Notes: a model not told the origin generated them from the sequence alone. DNA of 64,000 bases from CAMEON01 sp045531965 (GCA_045531965.1 JAZSFA010000164.1:22556-86555); one strand, 5' to 3'. Positions 43,428 to 51,945 are shown, counted from the stretch's first letter. Numbers and translations: made by a program.

Positions 43428-44846
43428 TTATCGTTTAAGCAACATTTTTTTGGTGTCCTTGAGGAGTTCGAAAACAGGACGTGCGTTTACGACCAGCATC
43501 AGCAGGAAAACACCACCTGCGATAACATACATCAGCAACGTACGGGCGGGGTCATACTCCGAAAATGTGACGATCGCGGTCAAAGCGCCAAGCAGCAGGG
43601 TGTTGACCAGTCCCCTCCCCCATTCCTGCGTAAAGGGAATCAGGCGGCGGGTCGTGATCAGACGGAGCATGCAAACGGCGAAGTAACTGACAAAGGTAGC
43701 AACCGACGCCCCCATCGCCCCCCATGTAGGGATCAGCAACAGGTTCAGGAGAAGATTCAGTACCGCACCCACAAATGCGGTAATCATAGAGCCTACGGTC
43801 TTTTTGCTGCTGAAATATACCGACCCCAAGAACGTACAAAGCGCGGTAAATACGGTGGCTGTCGTCAAGACCGGAATATAAACCCATGCGGCTTGATATG
43901 CCTCAGCGAACAGAATTTTCGCAAACAGGCGGGCAGCAAGGATCAAAACGCCGCCACCGAGGAAAGCCACGGTGGTATAGACACGCCACACGCGAGAATA
44001 AAACGTGCGGCAAGCTTCAGGATCTTCTTCAGCGGACACAGAAAGCTTCCATGCGCTGTCAAAAATACTCACGGCATAGATCAAAAGATTGGGAATCTTA
44101 TATGCCACGGTGTAGAGACCGTTCATCTCTCCCGAGCACAGCCAAGTGACCATATAGCGGTCTGACACCCCTGTGATCCACCAAAAAATGGTCGTGGGCA
44201 CCAAAGGCAAACAGAATTTCAGCATGGCAATGATCGTCTGCCACGACAAACTTTTCGGCTTAAACGCGCGCCACAAACGGGTAAAGAGGATCAAAAACAG
44301 GGTCGTTACAAGATCCGCCAACACCGTGGACAGCACATAGCCCGTAACACCATAATCCAACACAGGCAAGAACAGGATATTGAAAGCGATTACCAGCGCC
44401 GTGTTCAAAATTCCCTGCCCCGCAAACAGCTTGGTGCGCCCCACGGCGCAAAGGTACTGAGAAACCACCGAATGAAGGTTTGCCACCACGACGTAAACCG
44501 CAATGAGCCATACCGAACCATCAAACAGAGGGATCAGACACAAAAGTGGAGACAGTGCCAAAAAAATGACAGAGCCGGCACCGTATACTGCCAAGCCGTT
44601 GGTAAAGAAGGCCTCTTTATCTCCTGTTTTGGCAGCAGCAGAGCGGAAAATGCCTTCACTGATACCGAGACACGCCAAAGGAATCAGCAGATTTGCCATA
44701 TTGGCAATCAGTTCAGCTGTACTATACTCTTCAGGTGAGAGGCAGGCGGTATAAAGACCGATCATGAAGAACACAAGCAGCTTGGAAAGCAGCTTGCCAA
44801 GTGCAAACACTAACGTATTGGATACCAGACCTTTATATCGATTCAC
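43428..44846 (-). CDS. Polysaccharide/lipid-linked oligosaccharide flippase (MATE/Wzx-like)
   Basis: 472 residues, GTG start at 44846 with AGGTGGTGA upstream; the TTG 21 bases earlier is less likely. About 12-14 membrane helices cover the whole length, for example NTLVFALGKLLSKLLVFFMIG at the start and FGALLNLLLNLLLIP-type helix pairs later. The pattern YSTAELIANMANLLIPLACLGI and VPTTIFWWITGVSDRYMV belongs to the Wzx/PST family that flips undecaprenyl-linked glycans across the membrane. No glycosyltransferases are nearby, so the substrate (capsule, teichoic acid or peptidoglycan precursor) cannot be inferred. Promoter at 44938-44966. Confidence 0.9.
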   Translation of the reverse strand: MNRYKGLVSNTLVFALGKLLSKLLVFFMIGLYTACLSPEEYSTAELIANMANLLIPLACLGISEGIFRSAAAKTGDKEAFFTNGLAVYGAGSVIFLALSPLLCLIPLFDGSVWLIAVYVVVANLHSVVSQYLCAVGRTKLFAGQGILNTALVIAFNILFLPVLDYGVTGYVLSTVLADLVTTLFLILFTRLWRAFKPKSLSWQTIIAMLKFCLPLVPTTIFWWITGVSDRYMVTWLCSGEMNGLYTVAYKIPNLLIYAVSIFDSAWKLSVSAEEDPEACRTFYSRVWRVYTTVAFLGGGVLILAARLFAKILFAEAYQAAWVYIPVLTTATVFTALCTFLGSVYFSSKKTVGSMITAFVGAVLNLLLNLLLIPTWGAMGASVATFVSYFAVCMLRLITTRRLIPFTQEWGRGLVNTLLLGALTAIVTFSEYDPARTLLMYVIAGGVFLLMLVVNARPVFELLKDTKKMLLKR

Positions 44847-44937
44847 AAACTCACCACCTAAGTCCAAATTGATCTATGAAATCTCTGAAAATATCTCACG
44901 GCTATTCTCTGAAAGCGTTTTAGAGACATCTATAATT

Positions 44938-44966
44938 ATTGTAACAGATTCCAAAGCTTTCGTCAA
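44938..44966 (-). promoter_or_regulatory. Promoter of the flippase gene
   Basis: TTGACG (44966-44961), 17-base spacer, TACAAT (44943-44938) on the minus strand, with a leader of about 85 bases before GTG 44846. Confidence 0.75.
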
Positions 44967-45047
44967 GAGTCACCGTCAAAGTTTCCTCAACTTTTAGTTT
45001 GATCGCCATGGAACCTTTCTATGATACCATCAACCGTCCTCCCAAAA

Positions 45048-45086
45048 AAGAAAAATGCCAAGCCTTAGGCTTGGCATTTTTCTTTT
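45048..45086. terminator. Terminator after the SH3b lipoprotein gene
   Basis: 14-bp stem AAAAATGCCAAGCC / GGCTTGGCATTTTT with a TTA loop and flanking T/A runs, directly after the stop of the SH3b lipoprotein gene. Confidence 0.93.
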
Positions 45087-45090
45087 ATCA

Positions 45091-46599
45091 TCAGGGCTTG
45101 GTTTCGGAAACGTATTTGTTGGAAATATAGGCGGTCTGACCATTGAACTCAATACGCCACCAACCCTTCTCATCCTGGTCGAACACCTCGACGACATCGC
45201 CCTTAGAGAGGGTTCCGATAATATTGTCGGAGGTGGAGGTATCCGAAGAGGTACGGACATTGAGGGAGGAAGCAGTGATGAACATGAGCCGTCCGCCGTT
45301 GGGACCGACACCGTGTGCCAGTATGTCACACGCCGATACCATCATGGTATAGCAGTAGTAATCGTTGTCATAGCCCTTGTCCACAGTATTTTCAAAGGTC
45401 GCCGTAATCTTGACGCTATCACCGTAAAGGGGGGTGGTCACACCGTCCGGGCAATAGTAGTAGAACACACCGTACTCACCGGCATTGATCACAGGCACGC
45501 CCAGCATTTCATCCTCACTGACCGTACCGTAGATCGTAAAAGTCTTGCCCGCATAAGCTGAGGAATAAAATGAGAGCATCATGTACTGGTCGTCTGCGCT
45601 GTATTCGCTACCCTCAGCGCCAATGATATAGCTGTCCTGATCCAAGGGAAGACCTGCCATTGCGGCAGACTCGCTGTCGGGGGTGATCATGAAATAGCTT
45701 TCAAAGGATTCCTCCTCAAACTGGTTCTCACCCGAAGGAGCGGACACCGTGATGTTGTCGTAGGTGGCGGAAATGGATGCTTTCATGTTGGCAGTGATGT
45801 CCATAGAGATGCCCTCTTCCTGGATCGAACCGCTCATGTCCATATCCAGATTCATACGGCTGAGCAGCCCTTCGGAACTGATGGTGAGGGTGCAGGCTTT
45901 AACGGTCAGCGTCATCTGCATAGACTCGTCATCCATGCCGCCCATCAATTCGGACATCAAAGCTTCATCAAGCCCCTCTGCCGTGATGGTCACCGAGCCG
46001 TCAATTTCTTTGACACCGCTGACGCCGACGAAGTTATCGGGAGAGAAATCCATGCTTCCGCCTTCTTCATCCGAAACGTACAAGCTAACGACCCAAGCGC
46101 GCTGCTCGGCAGTCAGGGGAACGACAGACAGAGATTTAAAGTCTTCCTCTTCATAGATGTCGGAAAAATATGCCTTGTCATCAAGGATGACCGCCTGGGT
46201 CAACATGCCTTCGGCTTCCTCAATAAAAATATAGTTCTTGCCGTCGAAGATCTCGGTAGAAGTGGATTTACCCATATCCATGCCCATGGCAGATGCCTGC
46301 ATTTCCATCACGGTATGATAGGCTGTCTTTTCTTTGGTGGCAGCAATGGCATTGGCAAGAACTTCCATGGCCTGTTCTGCGGTCAGCTTTTCGGGCTGGG
46401 GAGCCTGGGTCTCCGCATCTGTCTCTGCAGGGGGATCCGTTTCCTGAAGGTCGGGCGTTGTGGTGACCTCAGAGGACTGTATATCAGTACCTGCTGTGGT
46501 TTCCGCAGGGTCTTGTGTTGGCTGACAAGCGGTGAAAAGCAGGGCTGTTACCATCAGAAGCAGGGTAACCAGCCAAAGCTTACGGTTCATTTTTTTCAT
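45091..46599 (-). CDS. Secreted lipoprotein with DUF6612-like body and C-terminal SH3b domain
   Basis: 502 residues, ATG 46599 behind GAAAGGAAATC (an upstream in-frame ATG overlaps the ribosome site). Lipobox FTAC, Cys25; a Thr/Glu/Pro spacer with ETDPPAETDAETQAP. Residues 75-280 are a two-layer beta domain with repeated long strands of the kind seen in clostridial LppX/DUF-type lipoproteins (YHTVMEMQASAMGMDMG, ITAEGLDEALMSELMG). The label 'DUF6612-like' is tentative. Residues 340-425 are an OB-like domain with YYYCPDGVTT. The last 65 are a bacterial SH3 domain (SLNVRTSSDTSTSDNIIGTL, GWWRIEFNGQTAYISNKYV), which usually binds peptidoglycan. Promoter TTGACA-17-TATACT at 46636-46664. Confidence 0.8.
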   Translation of the reverse strand: MKKMNRKLWLVTLLLMVTALLFTACQPTQDPAETTAGTDIQSSEVTTTPDLQETDPPAETDAETQAPQPEKLTAEQAMEVLANAIAATKEKTAYHTVMEMQASAMGMDMGKSTSTEIFDGKNYIFIEEAEGMLTQAVILDDKAYFSDIYEEEDFKSLSVVPLTAEQRAWVVSLYVSDEEGGSMDFSPDNFVGVSGVKEIDGSVTITAEGLDEALMSELMGGMDDESMQMTLTVKACTLTISSEGLLSRMNLDMDMSGSIQEEGISMDITANMKASISATYDNITVSAPSGENQFEEESFESYFMITPDSESAAMAGLPLDQDSYIIGAEGSEYSADDQYMMLSFYSSAYAGKTFTIYGTVSEDEMLGVPVINAGEYGVFYYYCPDGVTTPLYGDSVKITATFENTVDKGYDNDYYCYTMMVSACDILAHGVGPNGGRLMFITASSLNVRTSSDTSTSDNIIGTLSKGDVVEVFDQDEKGWWRIEFNGQTAYISNKYVSETKP

Positions 46600-46635
46600 G
46601 ATTAGATTTCCTTTCAAAAGATGGGATATGGGTAT

Positions 46636-46664
46636 AGTATAGCACGGTTTGTTTGGTTTGTCAA
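46636..46664 (-). promoter_or_regulatory. Promoter of the SH3b lipoprotein gene
   Basis: TTGACA (46664-46659), 17-base spacer, TATACT (46641-46636) on the minus strand; start about 30 bases before the ATG. Confidence 0.8.
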
Positions 46665-46692
46665 GAAGATCAACGGTTTAATTTATCGGATC

Positions 46693-46732
46693 ATAAAAAG
46701 AGAGATCCCGAAAAGCTATCGGGATCTCTCTT
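46693..46732 (-). terminator. Terminator after the degV-type gene
   Basis: Stem AAGAGAGATCCCGA / TCGGGATCTCTCTT (loop TAGCTTT on the minus strand), followed by TTTATG. Confidence 0.88.
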
Positions 46733-46741
46733 GAAACCACA

Positions 46742-47608
46742 TTATCTTTCTTTTCCGAGGAAAAACAGCGCCATGGTACCGGGACCGGAATGAGCTCCGA
46801 TAACAGGCCCCACGTAGGTGATCAAACGAACGTCGGGCGCGCCTTTGGCTTTGAGCATTCCCTCCAGTTCGCGGGCATCTTCCTCGCAATCACCATGAGA
46901 AATAAAGATCACACTACCCTCGCGATCCAGTGCCAGAGATTCATAGTAATCCGCCAATGCCTTCAAGGAGTTCTTTCTGCCGCGCGCCGTGCCCACCTTA
47001 ATTAAGTGTCCATCGTTATCCACGTGCATAACAGGCTTAATGTTCAGCATACCGCCCAGCAAAGCCACAGCGGGGCTGACACGTCCGCCTCGCTTGAGGT
47101 AAACCAGATCATCTACCGTAAACCAGTGGCACAGATTCAACTTGATGCTTTCGATATAGGCAGCAACTTCCTCAATCGTCGCACCTTCTCTTTGCTTTTC
47201 TACCGCCAAATAGACCAAAAGTCCTTGACCTGCAGAAGCGCAGAGGGTATCCACGGACAAGAGCTTGCGATCGGGATATGCCTCAGACAGCTCCTCACAA
47301 GCTAAACGACCCGAGTTGTAGGTGGTAGACAGTCCCGAAGAAAAGCCAAGATACAAAAGATCCTTGCCCTCGGAAACATCCTTTTCGAACGCTTTTTTGA
47401 AGGTATCCACATTCACAGCCGCGGTTTTGGCAACCTGACCTTGTCTCATCTGATCATAGAAATCGTGAGGGGGCATATCATTGCTGAAATACTCCTTCTC
47501 AGAGCCGTCAAAACGGAAGGACAAGCTCTGTGCCTTAACGCCCAACTCAGCAAGAAAAGTTTCAGGCAAATCGCAACCGGAATCCGTGTATATGACATAA
47601 GGGTTCAT
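46742..47608 (-). CDS. DegV family fatty-acid-binding protein
   Basis: 288 residues. DegV/FakB proteins hold a fatty acid for the FakA kinase, which makes acyl-phosphate for phospholipids. The N-terminal motif YTDSGCDLPE, the TAAVN loop, YLGFSSGLSTTYNSG and the fatty-acid pocket segment VYLKRGGRVSPAVALLGGML are typical. The end has YVGPVIGAHSGPGTMALFF. No FakA gene is nearby. Strong promoter (TTGACC-17-TATAAT at 47653-47681) and its own terminator mark a single-gene unit. Confidence 0.93.
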   Translation of the reverse strand: MNPYVIYTDSGCDLPETFLAELGVKAQSLSFRFDGSEKEYFSNDMPPHDFYDQMRQGQVAKTAAVNVDTFKKAFEKDVSEGKDLLYLGFSSGLSTTYNSGRLACEELSEAYPDRKLLSVDTLCASAGQGLLVYLAVEKQREGATIEEVAAYIESIKLNLCHWFTVDDLVYLKRGGRVSPAVALLGGMLNIKPVMHVDNDGHLIKVGTARGRKNSLKALADYYESLALDREGSVIFISHGDCEEDARELEGMLKAKGAPDVRLITYVGPVIGAHSGPGTMALFFLGKER

Positions 47609-47652
47609 AGGGTTTCTCCTTTGAAAGTTGATTTGTCAATTTTTATGTGATG

Positions 47653-47681
47653 ATTATACCACACTTTGGCGTTTTGGTCAA
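47653..47681 (-). promoter_or_regulatory. Promoter of the degV-type gene
   Basis: TTGACC (47681-47676), 17-base spacer, TATAAT (47658-47653) on the minus strand. The divergent region 47609-47914 (306 bases) holds this and the Xre promoter, plus an unexplained middle part with direct repeats of GTAGAATCC at 47727 and 47756. Confidence 0.85.
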
Positions 47682-47855
47682 GAGAAAATGGAAAATTTCT
47701 TTCTATACCCCTGTATCCAAAGGTGTAGAATCCGTACAATCGGACTCTACCATCGGTAGAATCCATCAAAAAAGCCTTGCCCTCCAAGATTCTTTATCTT
47801 CTTTTTTTGCTCAAAATATCCAGTTGGGCTATCGCGGGAATGTGCAAATTGCCTA

Positions 47856-47884
47856 TTGAACAAAGTTGCGTTTTATGGTATAAT
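47856..47884 (+). promoter_or_regulatory. Promoter of the Xre-type regulator gene
   Basis: TTGAAC (47856-47861), 17-base spacer, TATAAT (47879-47884); about 25-base leader with AAAGGAGGTG before ATG 47915. Confidence 0.8.
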
Positions 47885-47914
47885 ATAGGCATCATAGAAC
47901 AAAGGAGGTGCGCC

Positions 47915-48574
47915 ATGGAAGATATGCGAATGATCATCGCCAAGAATTTGTCCGACCTGCGTAAGCGTCAAGGCATGACCCAGCTGGAGCTTGCGGAGCG
48001 GTTAAACTATTCTGACAAGGCGGTCTCCAAGTGGGAGCGGGGCGAGTCTCTGCCCGACATCACGGTCATCAAGGCCATTGCGGATCTCTTTGGTGTCACC
48101 GTGGACTATCTGATCACAGAGGAGCATGAGGAACCCATCGTCGAGTCTGCGCCAGCACCTCGCAAGCGTGTCTCTCGGCGAACGGCAGCCGCTATCACGG
48201 GCATGAGCATTCTTTTGGTTGTACTGATTGCCACGTTCCTGTTTTTCATCCTTTGTTATGCGATTCCCCAATCCCATATCATTTATCGCTTGTTGCCCTA
48301 TATCTTCGCTTTTCCCACATCCTGTATTGTTTGGCTGGTCATGAACTCCATTTGGTTCAACCGCCGTCGGAATTATCTCATCATTTCCCTGCTCATGTGG
48401 TCTCTCCTGCTTGCTATATGGCTGACAGTCTTGCCTGCTTTTAATTTGTGGCTAATCTTTATGTTGGGCATTCCCGGAGAAGCGATCATTCTGCTTTGGT
48501 CGGGCATGAAATTCAAGAAACCTAAGTCTGCCACGTCCACCCACAATACATCTGAAAACGGAGCCGCCTCCTGA
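47915..48574 (+). CDS. Membrane-anchored Xre-family transcriptional regulator
   Basis: 219 residues, ATG 47915 behind AAAGGAGGTGC. The first 65 residues are an HTH_3 DNA-binding domain (IIAKNLSDLRKRQGMTQLEL, AERLNYSDKAVSKWERGESL, FGVTVDYLI). A proline-rich linker leads to four membrane helices (about 93-190: ITGMSILLVVLIATFLFFIL, IPQSHIIYRLLPYIFAF, ...). This is the common 'Xre plus membrane sensor' type of Clostridia. Its target is unknown, though promoters of the divergent degV-type gene or its own are candidates. The gene ends in a terminator. Confidence 0.92.
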   Translation: MEDMRMIIAKNLSDLRKRQGMTQLELAERLNYSDKAVSKWERGESLPDITVIKAIADLFGVTVDYLITEEHEEPIVESAPAPRKRVSRRTAAAITGMSILLVVLIATFLFFILCYAIPQSHIIYRLLPYIFAFPTSCIVWLVMNSIWFNRRRNYLIISLLMWSLLLAIWLTVLPAFNLWLIFMLGIPGEAIILLWSGMKFKKPKSATSTHNTSENGAAS

Positions 48575-48590
48575 TAGGCGACTCCGTTTT
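48556..48590 (+). terminator. Terminator after the Xre gene
   Basis: Imperfect stem AACGGAGCCGCCT / AGGCGACTCCGTT, followed by TTTTCATTTTTTT. It overlaps the last codons of the gene. Confidence 0.8.
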
Positions 48591-48619
48591 TTCATTTTTT
48601 TCATTGCGGGATGGGCACA

Positions 48620-48673
48620 AGAAAAGCCCGCACCACCGACAGCGCGTATAGCACTTCGGGCACGGGCTTTTCT
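48620..48673 (-). terminator. Terminator of the ylxM-ffh-rpsP-khpA operon
   Basis: 11-bp stem AGAAAAGCCCG / CGGGCTTTTCT with a long, partly self-pairing loop; on the minus strand it is followed by TGTGCCC rather than a long T-run. The 3' arm supplies TTTTCT. Confidence 0.6.
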
Positions 48674-48707
48674 GAGGGGAGATGCTGAATATCGGTAGTC
48701 AGCCGTG

Positions 48708-48944
48708 TCAGCGGATCTCCACATTCACTTTTTTGCCACCGGGAGCGGCGGCGGCCTTGATGACTGTACGGATAGCCTTGGCGATCTTACCGTGGCGACC
48801 GATGACCATACCCATATCGTCGGGAGCGACGTTCAGGGTCATGGTAATGGTATCATCGTCCTCCTCGTAGAGCACCTTGACCTCATCGGGACTGTCCACG
48901 ATGGCGGCGGCTATGTCGTGCAGGGTCTTCTGAAGCTCTGTCAT
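48708..48944 (-). CDS. khpA: KH-domain RNA-binding protein KhpA
   Basis: 78 residues from ATG 48944 (CGGAGAT seven bases upstream). Single KH domain with the GxxG loop in MVIGRHGKIAKAIRTVI and the last strand KVNVEIR. KhpA pairs with KhpB/Jag in Gram-positive bacteria to bind RNA and affect cell division. The usual next genes (rimM, trmD, rplS) are not here; a terminator follows. Confidence 0.93.
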   Translation of the reverse strand: MTELQKTLHDIAAAIVDSPDEVKVLYEEDDDTITMTLNVAPDDMGMVIGRHGKIAKAIRTVIKAAAAPGGKKVNVEIR

Positions 48945-48963
48945 GACAAATCTCCGAAAGGGA

Positions 48964-49206
48964 TCAGTCAATGATGCCGTTCTTCTTGAACAGGGACTTG
49001 ACAGTCTCGGTGGGCTGTGCGCCGTTCTTCAGCCAGGTCTGAGCCTTCTCTGCGTCGATCTTTACCTCAGCAGGGTTGGTCATGGGGTTGTAGTAGCCGA
49101 TCTCGTCGATGAAACGGCCATCGCGGGGGTAGCGGCTGTCGGCAACGACAACGCGGTAGCTGGGAGCCTTCTTCTGGCCCATTCTGGTCAGTCTGATCTT
49201 AACCAT
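48964..49206 (-). CDS. rpsP: Ribosomal protein bS16
   Basis: 80 residues, ATG 49206 behind TGGAGGAAAAAACC. VKIRLTRMGQKKAPSYRVVV, DSRYPRDGRFIDEIGYYNPM and the KAQTWLKNGAQPTETVKSL end match bS16 completely. A 30S assembly protein; its place after ffh is normal for Firmicutes. Confidence 0.97.
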   Translation of the reverse strand: MVKIRLTRMGQKKAPSYRVVVADSRYPRDGRFIDEIGYYNPMTNPAEVKIDAEKAQTWLKNGAQPTETVKSLFKKNGIID

Positions 49207-49274
49207 GGTTTTTTCCTCCAAAAATTTTAAATATTTTCTTCATTTATATTGTCTTCGTTCATCGCCCTCAGGCA

Positions 49275-50627
49275 TCAGAACGGAAACTTCATCTTGCCGC
49301 GCTTTCCAAACGCGTTTCTCTTTTTGCCGTTCCCCATATCAGAGAACTGCTTCATGAGCTTTTTGATCTGCTCAAACTGCTTGAGCAACTTGTTGATCTC
49401 CTCCACGGTAGTACCGCTACCTGCGGCGATGCGCTTTTTGCGGGAGGCGTTGAGAAGCGCCTCGGGGCGGCGACGCTCCTCGGGAGTCATAGATGTGATG
49501 ATGGCTTGCTGATGTGCCAGTGCCTTTTCATCAATCTGGGCATCCTTGAGGGCACCCGGCTTGATCCCGGGAATCATGCCTGCTAACTGTTCAAGATTAC
49601 CCATATTCTTAATCTGTTCAAACTGTTCAAGGTAATCGTCCAACGTGAAGGTGGACTGGCGGATCTTCTGCTCCAGCTCGGCAGCCTTCTTCTCGTCAAA
49701 CTGCTGCTGGGCTTTATCGATGAGGGTCAGAACGTCGCCCATGCCCAGAATACGTCCTGCCATACGGTCAGGATGGAAGGGCTCGATGGCATCCATTTTT
49801 TCGCCCACACCAATGAACTTGATAGGTTTACCCGTCACGTAGCGGATGGACAGTGCCGCACCGCCTCGGGTATCGCCGTCCAGCTTGGTGAGGATAACAC
49901 CCGTGATATCCAGCTTTTGATTGAAAGTATCCGCCACGTTGACGGATTCCTGACCGATCATAGCATCTACCGTAAGCAGAATCTCGATGGGCTTGACCTT
50001 TTCCTTGATCTGAATCAGCTCATCCATGAGCTGCTCGTCGATTTGGAGACGACCTGCCGTATCCACGAAAACCATATCATAGCCCTTTTGCATGGCATAC
50101 TTTACGCCTTCGGCGGCAATTTTGACAGGGCTTTCCTTGTCGCCCATCTGGAACACGGGAATGTCCAGCTGTGCGCCCAATACCTCCAACTGCTTGATAG
50201 CAGCGGGACGGTAAACGTCACAAGCGACCAGTAGCGGACGTTTGCCCTGCTTCTTATACATACCTGCCAATTTACCGGCATGAGTGGTTTTACCCGCGCC
50301 CTGCAAACCGACCATCATGATGACGGTGGGGGGCTTGGAATCGATTTCCAACTTGGCTTGGGTTCCACCCATGAGGCGTGTCAGCTCCTCGTTGACGATC
50401 TTAACCACCTGTTGACCGGGGAGCAAGGATTCCATGACCTCGGCACCCACAGCGCGCTCGGAGACGATCTTGATGAAATCCTTCACCACCTTGAAGTTGA
50501 CGTCAGCTTCAAGAAGCGCCAGCTTGATCTCTCTCATGCCCGCCTTGACGTCTGCCTCGGTAAGCTTACCTTTATTCTTGAATTTTTTAAACGCGTTTTC
50601 CAGTTTTTCGCCCAGACTCTCAAACAT
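49275..50627 (-). CDS. ffh: Signal recognition particle protein Ffh
   Basis: 450 residues. The SRP54 GTPase, which targets membrane and secreted proteins to the translocon. N domain, then G domain: GLQGAGKTTHAGKLA (G1, near 107), DTAGRLQIDEQLMDEL (G3), LTKLDGDTRGGAALS (G4). The M domain (about 300-450) has the methionine-rich helices and the RNA-binding motif SMTPEERRRPEALLNASRKK RIAAG (split here). Start has AGGAGGAATATCCCC. It lies 152 bases downstream of ylxM. Confidence 0.97.
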   Translation of the reverse strand: MFESLGEKLENAFKKFKNKGKLTEADVKAGMREIKLALLEADVNFKVVKDFIKIVSERAVGAEVMESLLPGQQVVKIVNEELTRLMGGTQAKLEIDSKPPTVIMMVGLQGAGKTTHAGKLAGMYKKQGKRPLLVACDVYRPAAIKQLEVLGAQLDIPVFQMGDKESPVKIAAEGVKYAMQKGYDMVFVDTAGRLQIDEQLMDELIQIKEKVKPIEILLTVDAMIGQESVNVADTFNQKLDITGVILTKLDGDTRGGAALSIRYVTGKPIKFIGVGEKMDAIEPFHPDRMAGRILGMGDVLTLIDKAQQQFDEKKAAELEQKIRQSTFTLDDYLEQFEQIKNMGNLEQLAGMIPGIKPGALKDAQIDEKALAHQQAIITSMTPEERRRPEALLNASRKKRIAAGSGTTVEEINKLLKQFEQIKKLMKQFSDMGNGKKRNAFGKRGKMKFPF

Positions 50628-50699
50628 GGGGATATTCCTCCTTTCTCGGACGGTTGCGACCCTGTGGGTCGGCTAATCTATATATAAGTGATGTTTTTT

Positions 50700-50779
50700 G
50701 TGAGATCCTTCGACTCGAGCTTTGCTCTCGCTCAGGATGACCGGGGTTATGCCGACGGTCTTCGCTCAGGATGACCGTA
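50700..50779. repeat. Intergenic repeat of the 'TTCGCTCAGGATGAC' type
   Basis: Two units ending CTCAGGATGACCG (ends near 50743 and 50778), with the lead GATCCTTCGACTCGAGC. The first can fold with ATCCT at one end and AGGAT at the other. Sequences of this wording recur in many bacterial genomes between genes. It lies between ffh and ylxM and overlaps the end of ylxM's 3' flank. Confidence 0.55.
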
Positions 50780-51133
50780 TCACGATAGCCCTTCGGGGGT
50801 GGTGACAACGGTGCAAAGCGCTTTGATCTCCTTTCGAAGTTCCTCGGGGATACTCCCCTCCTCCTCGCACAAAACAAGCGCCCGCTTGGCATGGGCTTCC
50901 GCTTCCTTGAAGCGGCGGAGAAGCCCCAGCTTTTCTTCATAAAAGTGAAGCTCTGCTTCGGTTTTTTTGACCGTCTCACGCACTGCTTGACGGGTGATGT
51001 CAAAGGTTTCGGCAATCTCAGCCAAGGAGAGATCGTCATTATAGTAGAGATCCATGATCTCGCGGCGGCGAGTTGGAAGCACTTCACCGTAAAAATCCAA
51101 AAGATAGCCGATCATGAGATCCTTTTCAAACAT
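50780..51133 (-). CDS. ylxM: YlxM-type SRP-associated DNA-binding protein
   Basis: 117 residues. UPF0122/YlxM family, a helix-turn-helix protein almost always next to ffh: YLLDFYGEVLPTRRREIMDL, LSLAEIAETFDITRQAVRET, HFYEEKLGLLRRF. The C-terminal half is a charged helical tail. It modulates the SRP GTPase cycle in Streptococcus; whether it binds DNA here is unknown. Start with AAGGAGGCTGTCC. Confidence 0.93.
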   Translation of the reverse strand: MFEKDLMIGYLLDFYGEVLPTRRREIMDLYYNDDLSLAEIAETFDITRQAVRETVKKTEAELHFYEEKLGLLRRFKEAEAHAKRALVLCEEEGSIPEELRKEIKALCTVVTTPEGLS

Positions 51134-51184
51134 GGACAGCCTCCTTGGACGGTAAAAATGGGTGTAAAGCTTTTTGCTTTACAG

Positions 51185-51213
51185 ATTATATCATAGGTCG
51201 GAGTTTTTGTCAA
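51185..51213 (-). promoter_or_regulatory. ylxM: Promoter of the ylxM-ffh operon with a hairpin at the start site
   Basis: TTGACA (51213-51208), 17-base spacer, TATAAT (51190-51185) on the minus strand. The first transcribed bases form a perfect palindrome, TGTAAAGC-AAAAA-GCTTTACA (51163-51183). Confidence 0.85.
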
Positions 51214-51325
51214 GAGGTTTTTTTATATTTTTTGCACGAATGAGCACATTTTTTCTTGTGCAATCACAACAAAAACAATCCAACAAAAAAACTTTTCCAA
51301 AAATTTAATTTTTTTCGATTTGAGC

Positions 51326-51351
51326 GAAACTTTTTCTGTCAAAAAATCGTC
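51326..51351 (+). promoter_or_regulatory. ECF (SigW/SigM-like) promoter of the sigma/anti-sigma/serpin operon
   Basis: GAAAC (51326-51330), 17-base spacer, CGTC (51348-51351), upstream of ATG 51388 with a short leader and AAAGGAGATATC. This matches the GAAAC-N16/17-CGT form used by ECF sigma factors of the SigW/SigM class, so the operon may be autoregulated. Confidence 0.65.
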
Positions 51352-51387
51352 TTATATAGTGAAGGACACACCGAAAGGAGATATCCC

Positions 51388-51945
51388 ATGGAAGACAGCC
51401 GCATCGTGGAGCTATACTGGCGTCGAGACGAGCAAGCCATCCGCGAGACCGATAAAAAATACGGCAGCCACTGTCAGCAGATCGCCCGAAACATCCTGCA
51501 GAATACCCAGGATGCGGAGGAGTGCGTCAACGACACGTATCTGCGTACCTGGCACAGCATCCCGCCCCAGCGCCCCACCCGGCTGGGGGCATTTGTCAGC
51601 AAGATCACCCGTTGTCTGGCGCTGGACAGGTACAAAGCCCTGAACGCCGAAAAACGCAAGGGAGACCGTTTCGGGCTATCTTTAGAGGAACTTAGCGACT
51701 GTCTGCCCTCTTTTGAGGCTGAAGCCAATGTGGATGCGCTGGTCATCAGCGAAGCCATCGGGTCTTTTTTGAAGCGCGAGTTGCCCACGGCGAGGAAGAT
51801 CTTCGTTTGCCGTTACTTTTACGGTGACAGTATTGAGGAGATCTGTGAGCGTTTTTCCATGACCGAGAGCAAGGTCAAGTCCTCCCTGTTTCGCTCAAGA
51901 AATCGTTTGAAAGCACATCTTTTGAAGGAGGGGATTGGCATATGA
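51388..51945 (+). CDS. ECF-type RNA polymerase sigma factor
   Basis: 185 residues from ATG 51388 (AAAGGAGATATCCC). Region 2: ELYWRRDEQAIRETDKKYG, NTQDAEECVNDTYLRTW, FVSKITRCLALDRYKA. Region 4: RKIFVCRYFYGDSIEEICER and FSMTESKVKSSLFRSRNRLK. It lacks regions 1 and 3 as expected for ECF factors. The next gene overlaps by 4 bases (ATGA) and codes for a membrane protein that is probably its anti-sigma factor. The ECF-like promoter just upstream suggests that the factor controls its own operon, which also carries a serpin. Confidence 0.95.
   Translation: MEDSRIVELYWRRDEQAIRETDKKYGSHCQQIARNILQNTQDAEECVNDTYLRTWHSIPPQRPTRLGAFVSKITRCLALDRYKALNAEKRKGDRFGLSLEELSDCLPSFEAEANVDALVISEAIGSFLKRELPTARKIFVCRYFYGDSIEEICERFSMTESKVKSSLFRSRNRLKAHLLKEGIGI

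Noticed and set aside
43060..43686. Plus-strand frame running through the repeat between pth and the flippase
   Set aside because: Made of antisense pth, repeat element and antisense flippase; no start signal.
47720..47770. Short direct repeats GTAGAATCC as a possible CRISPR or operator
   Set aside because: Only two copies, no spacing pattern or cas genes.
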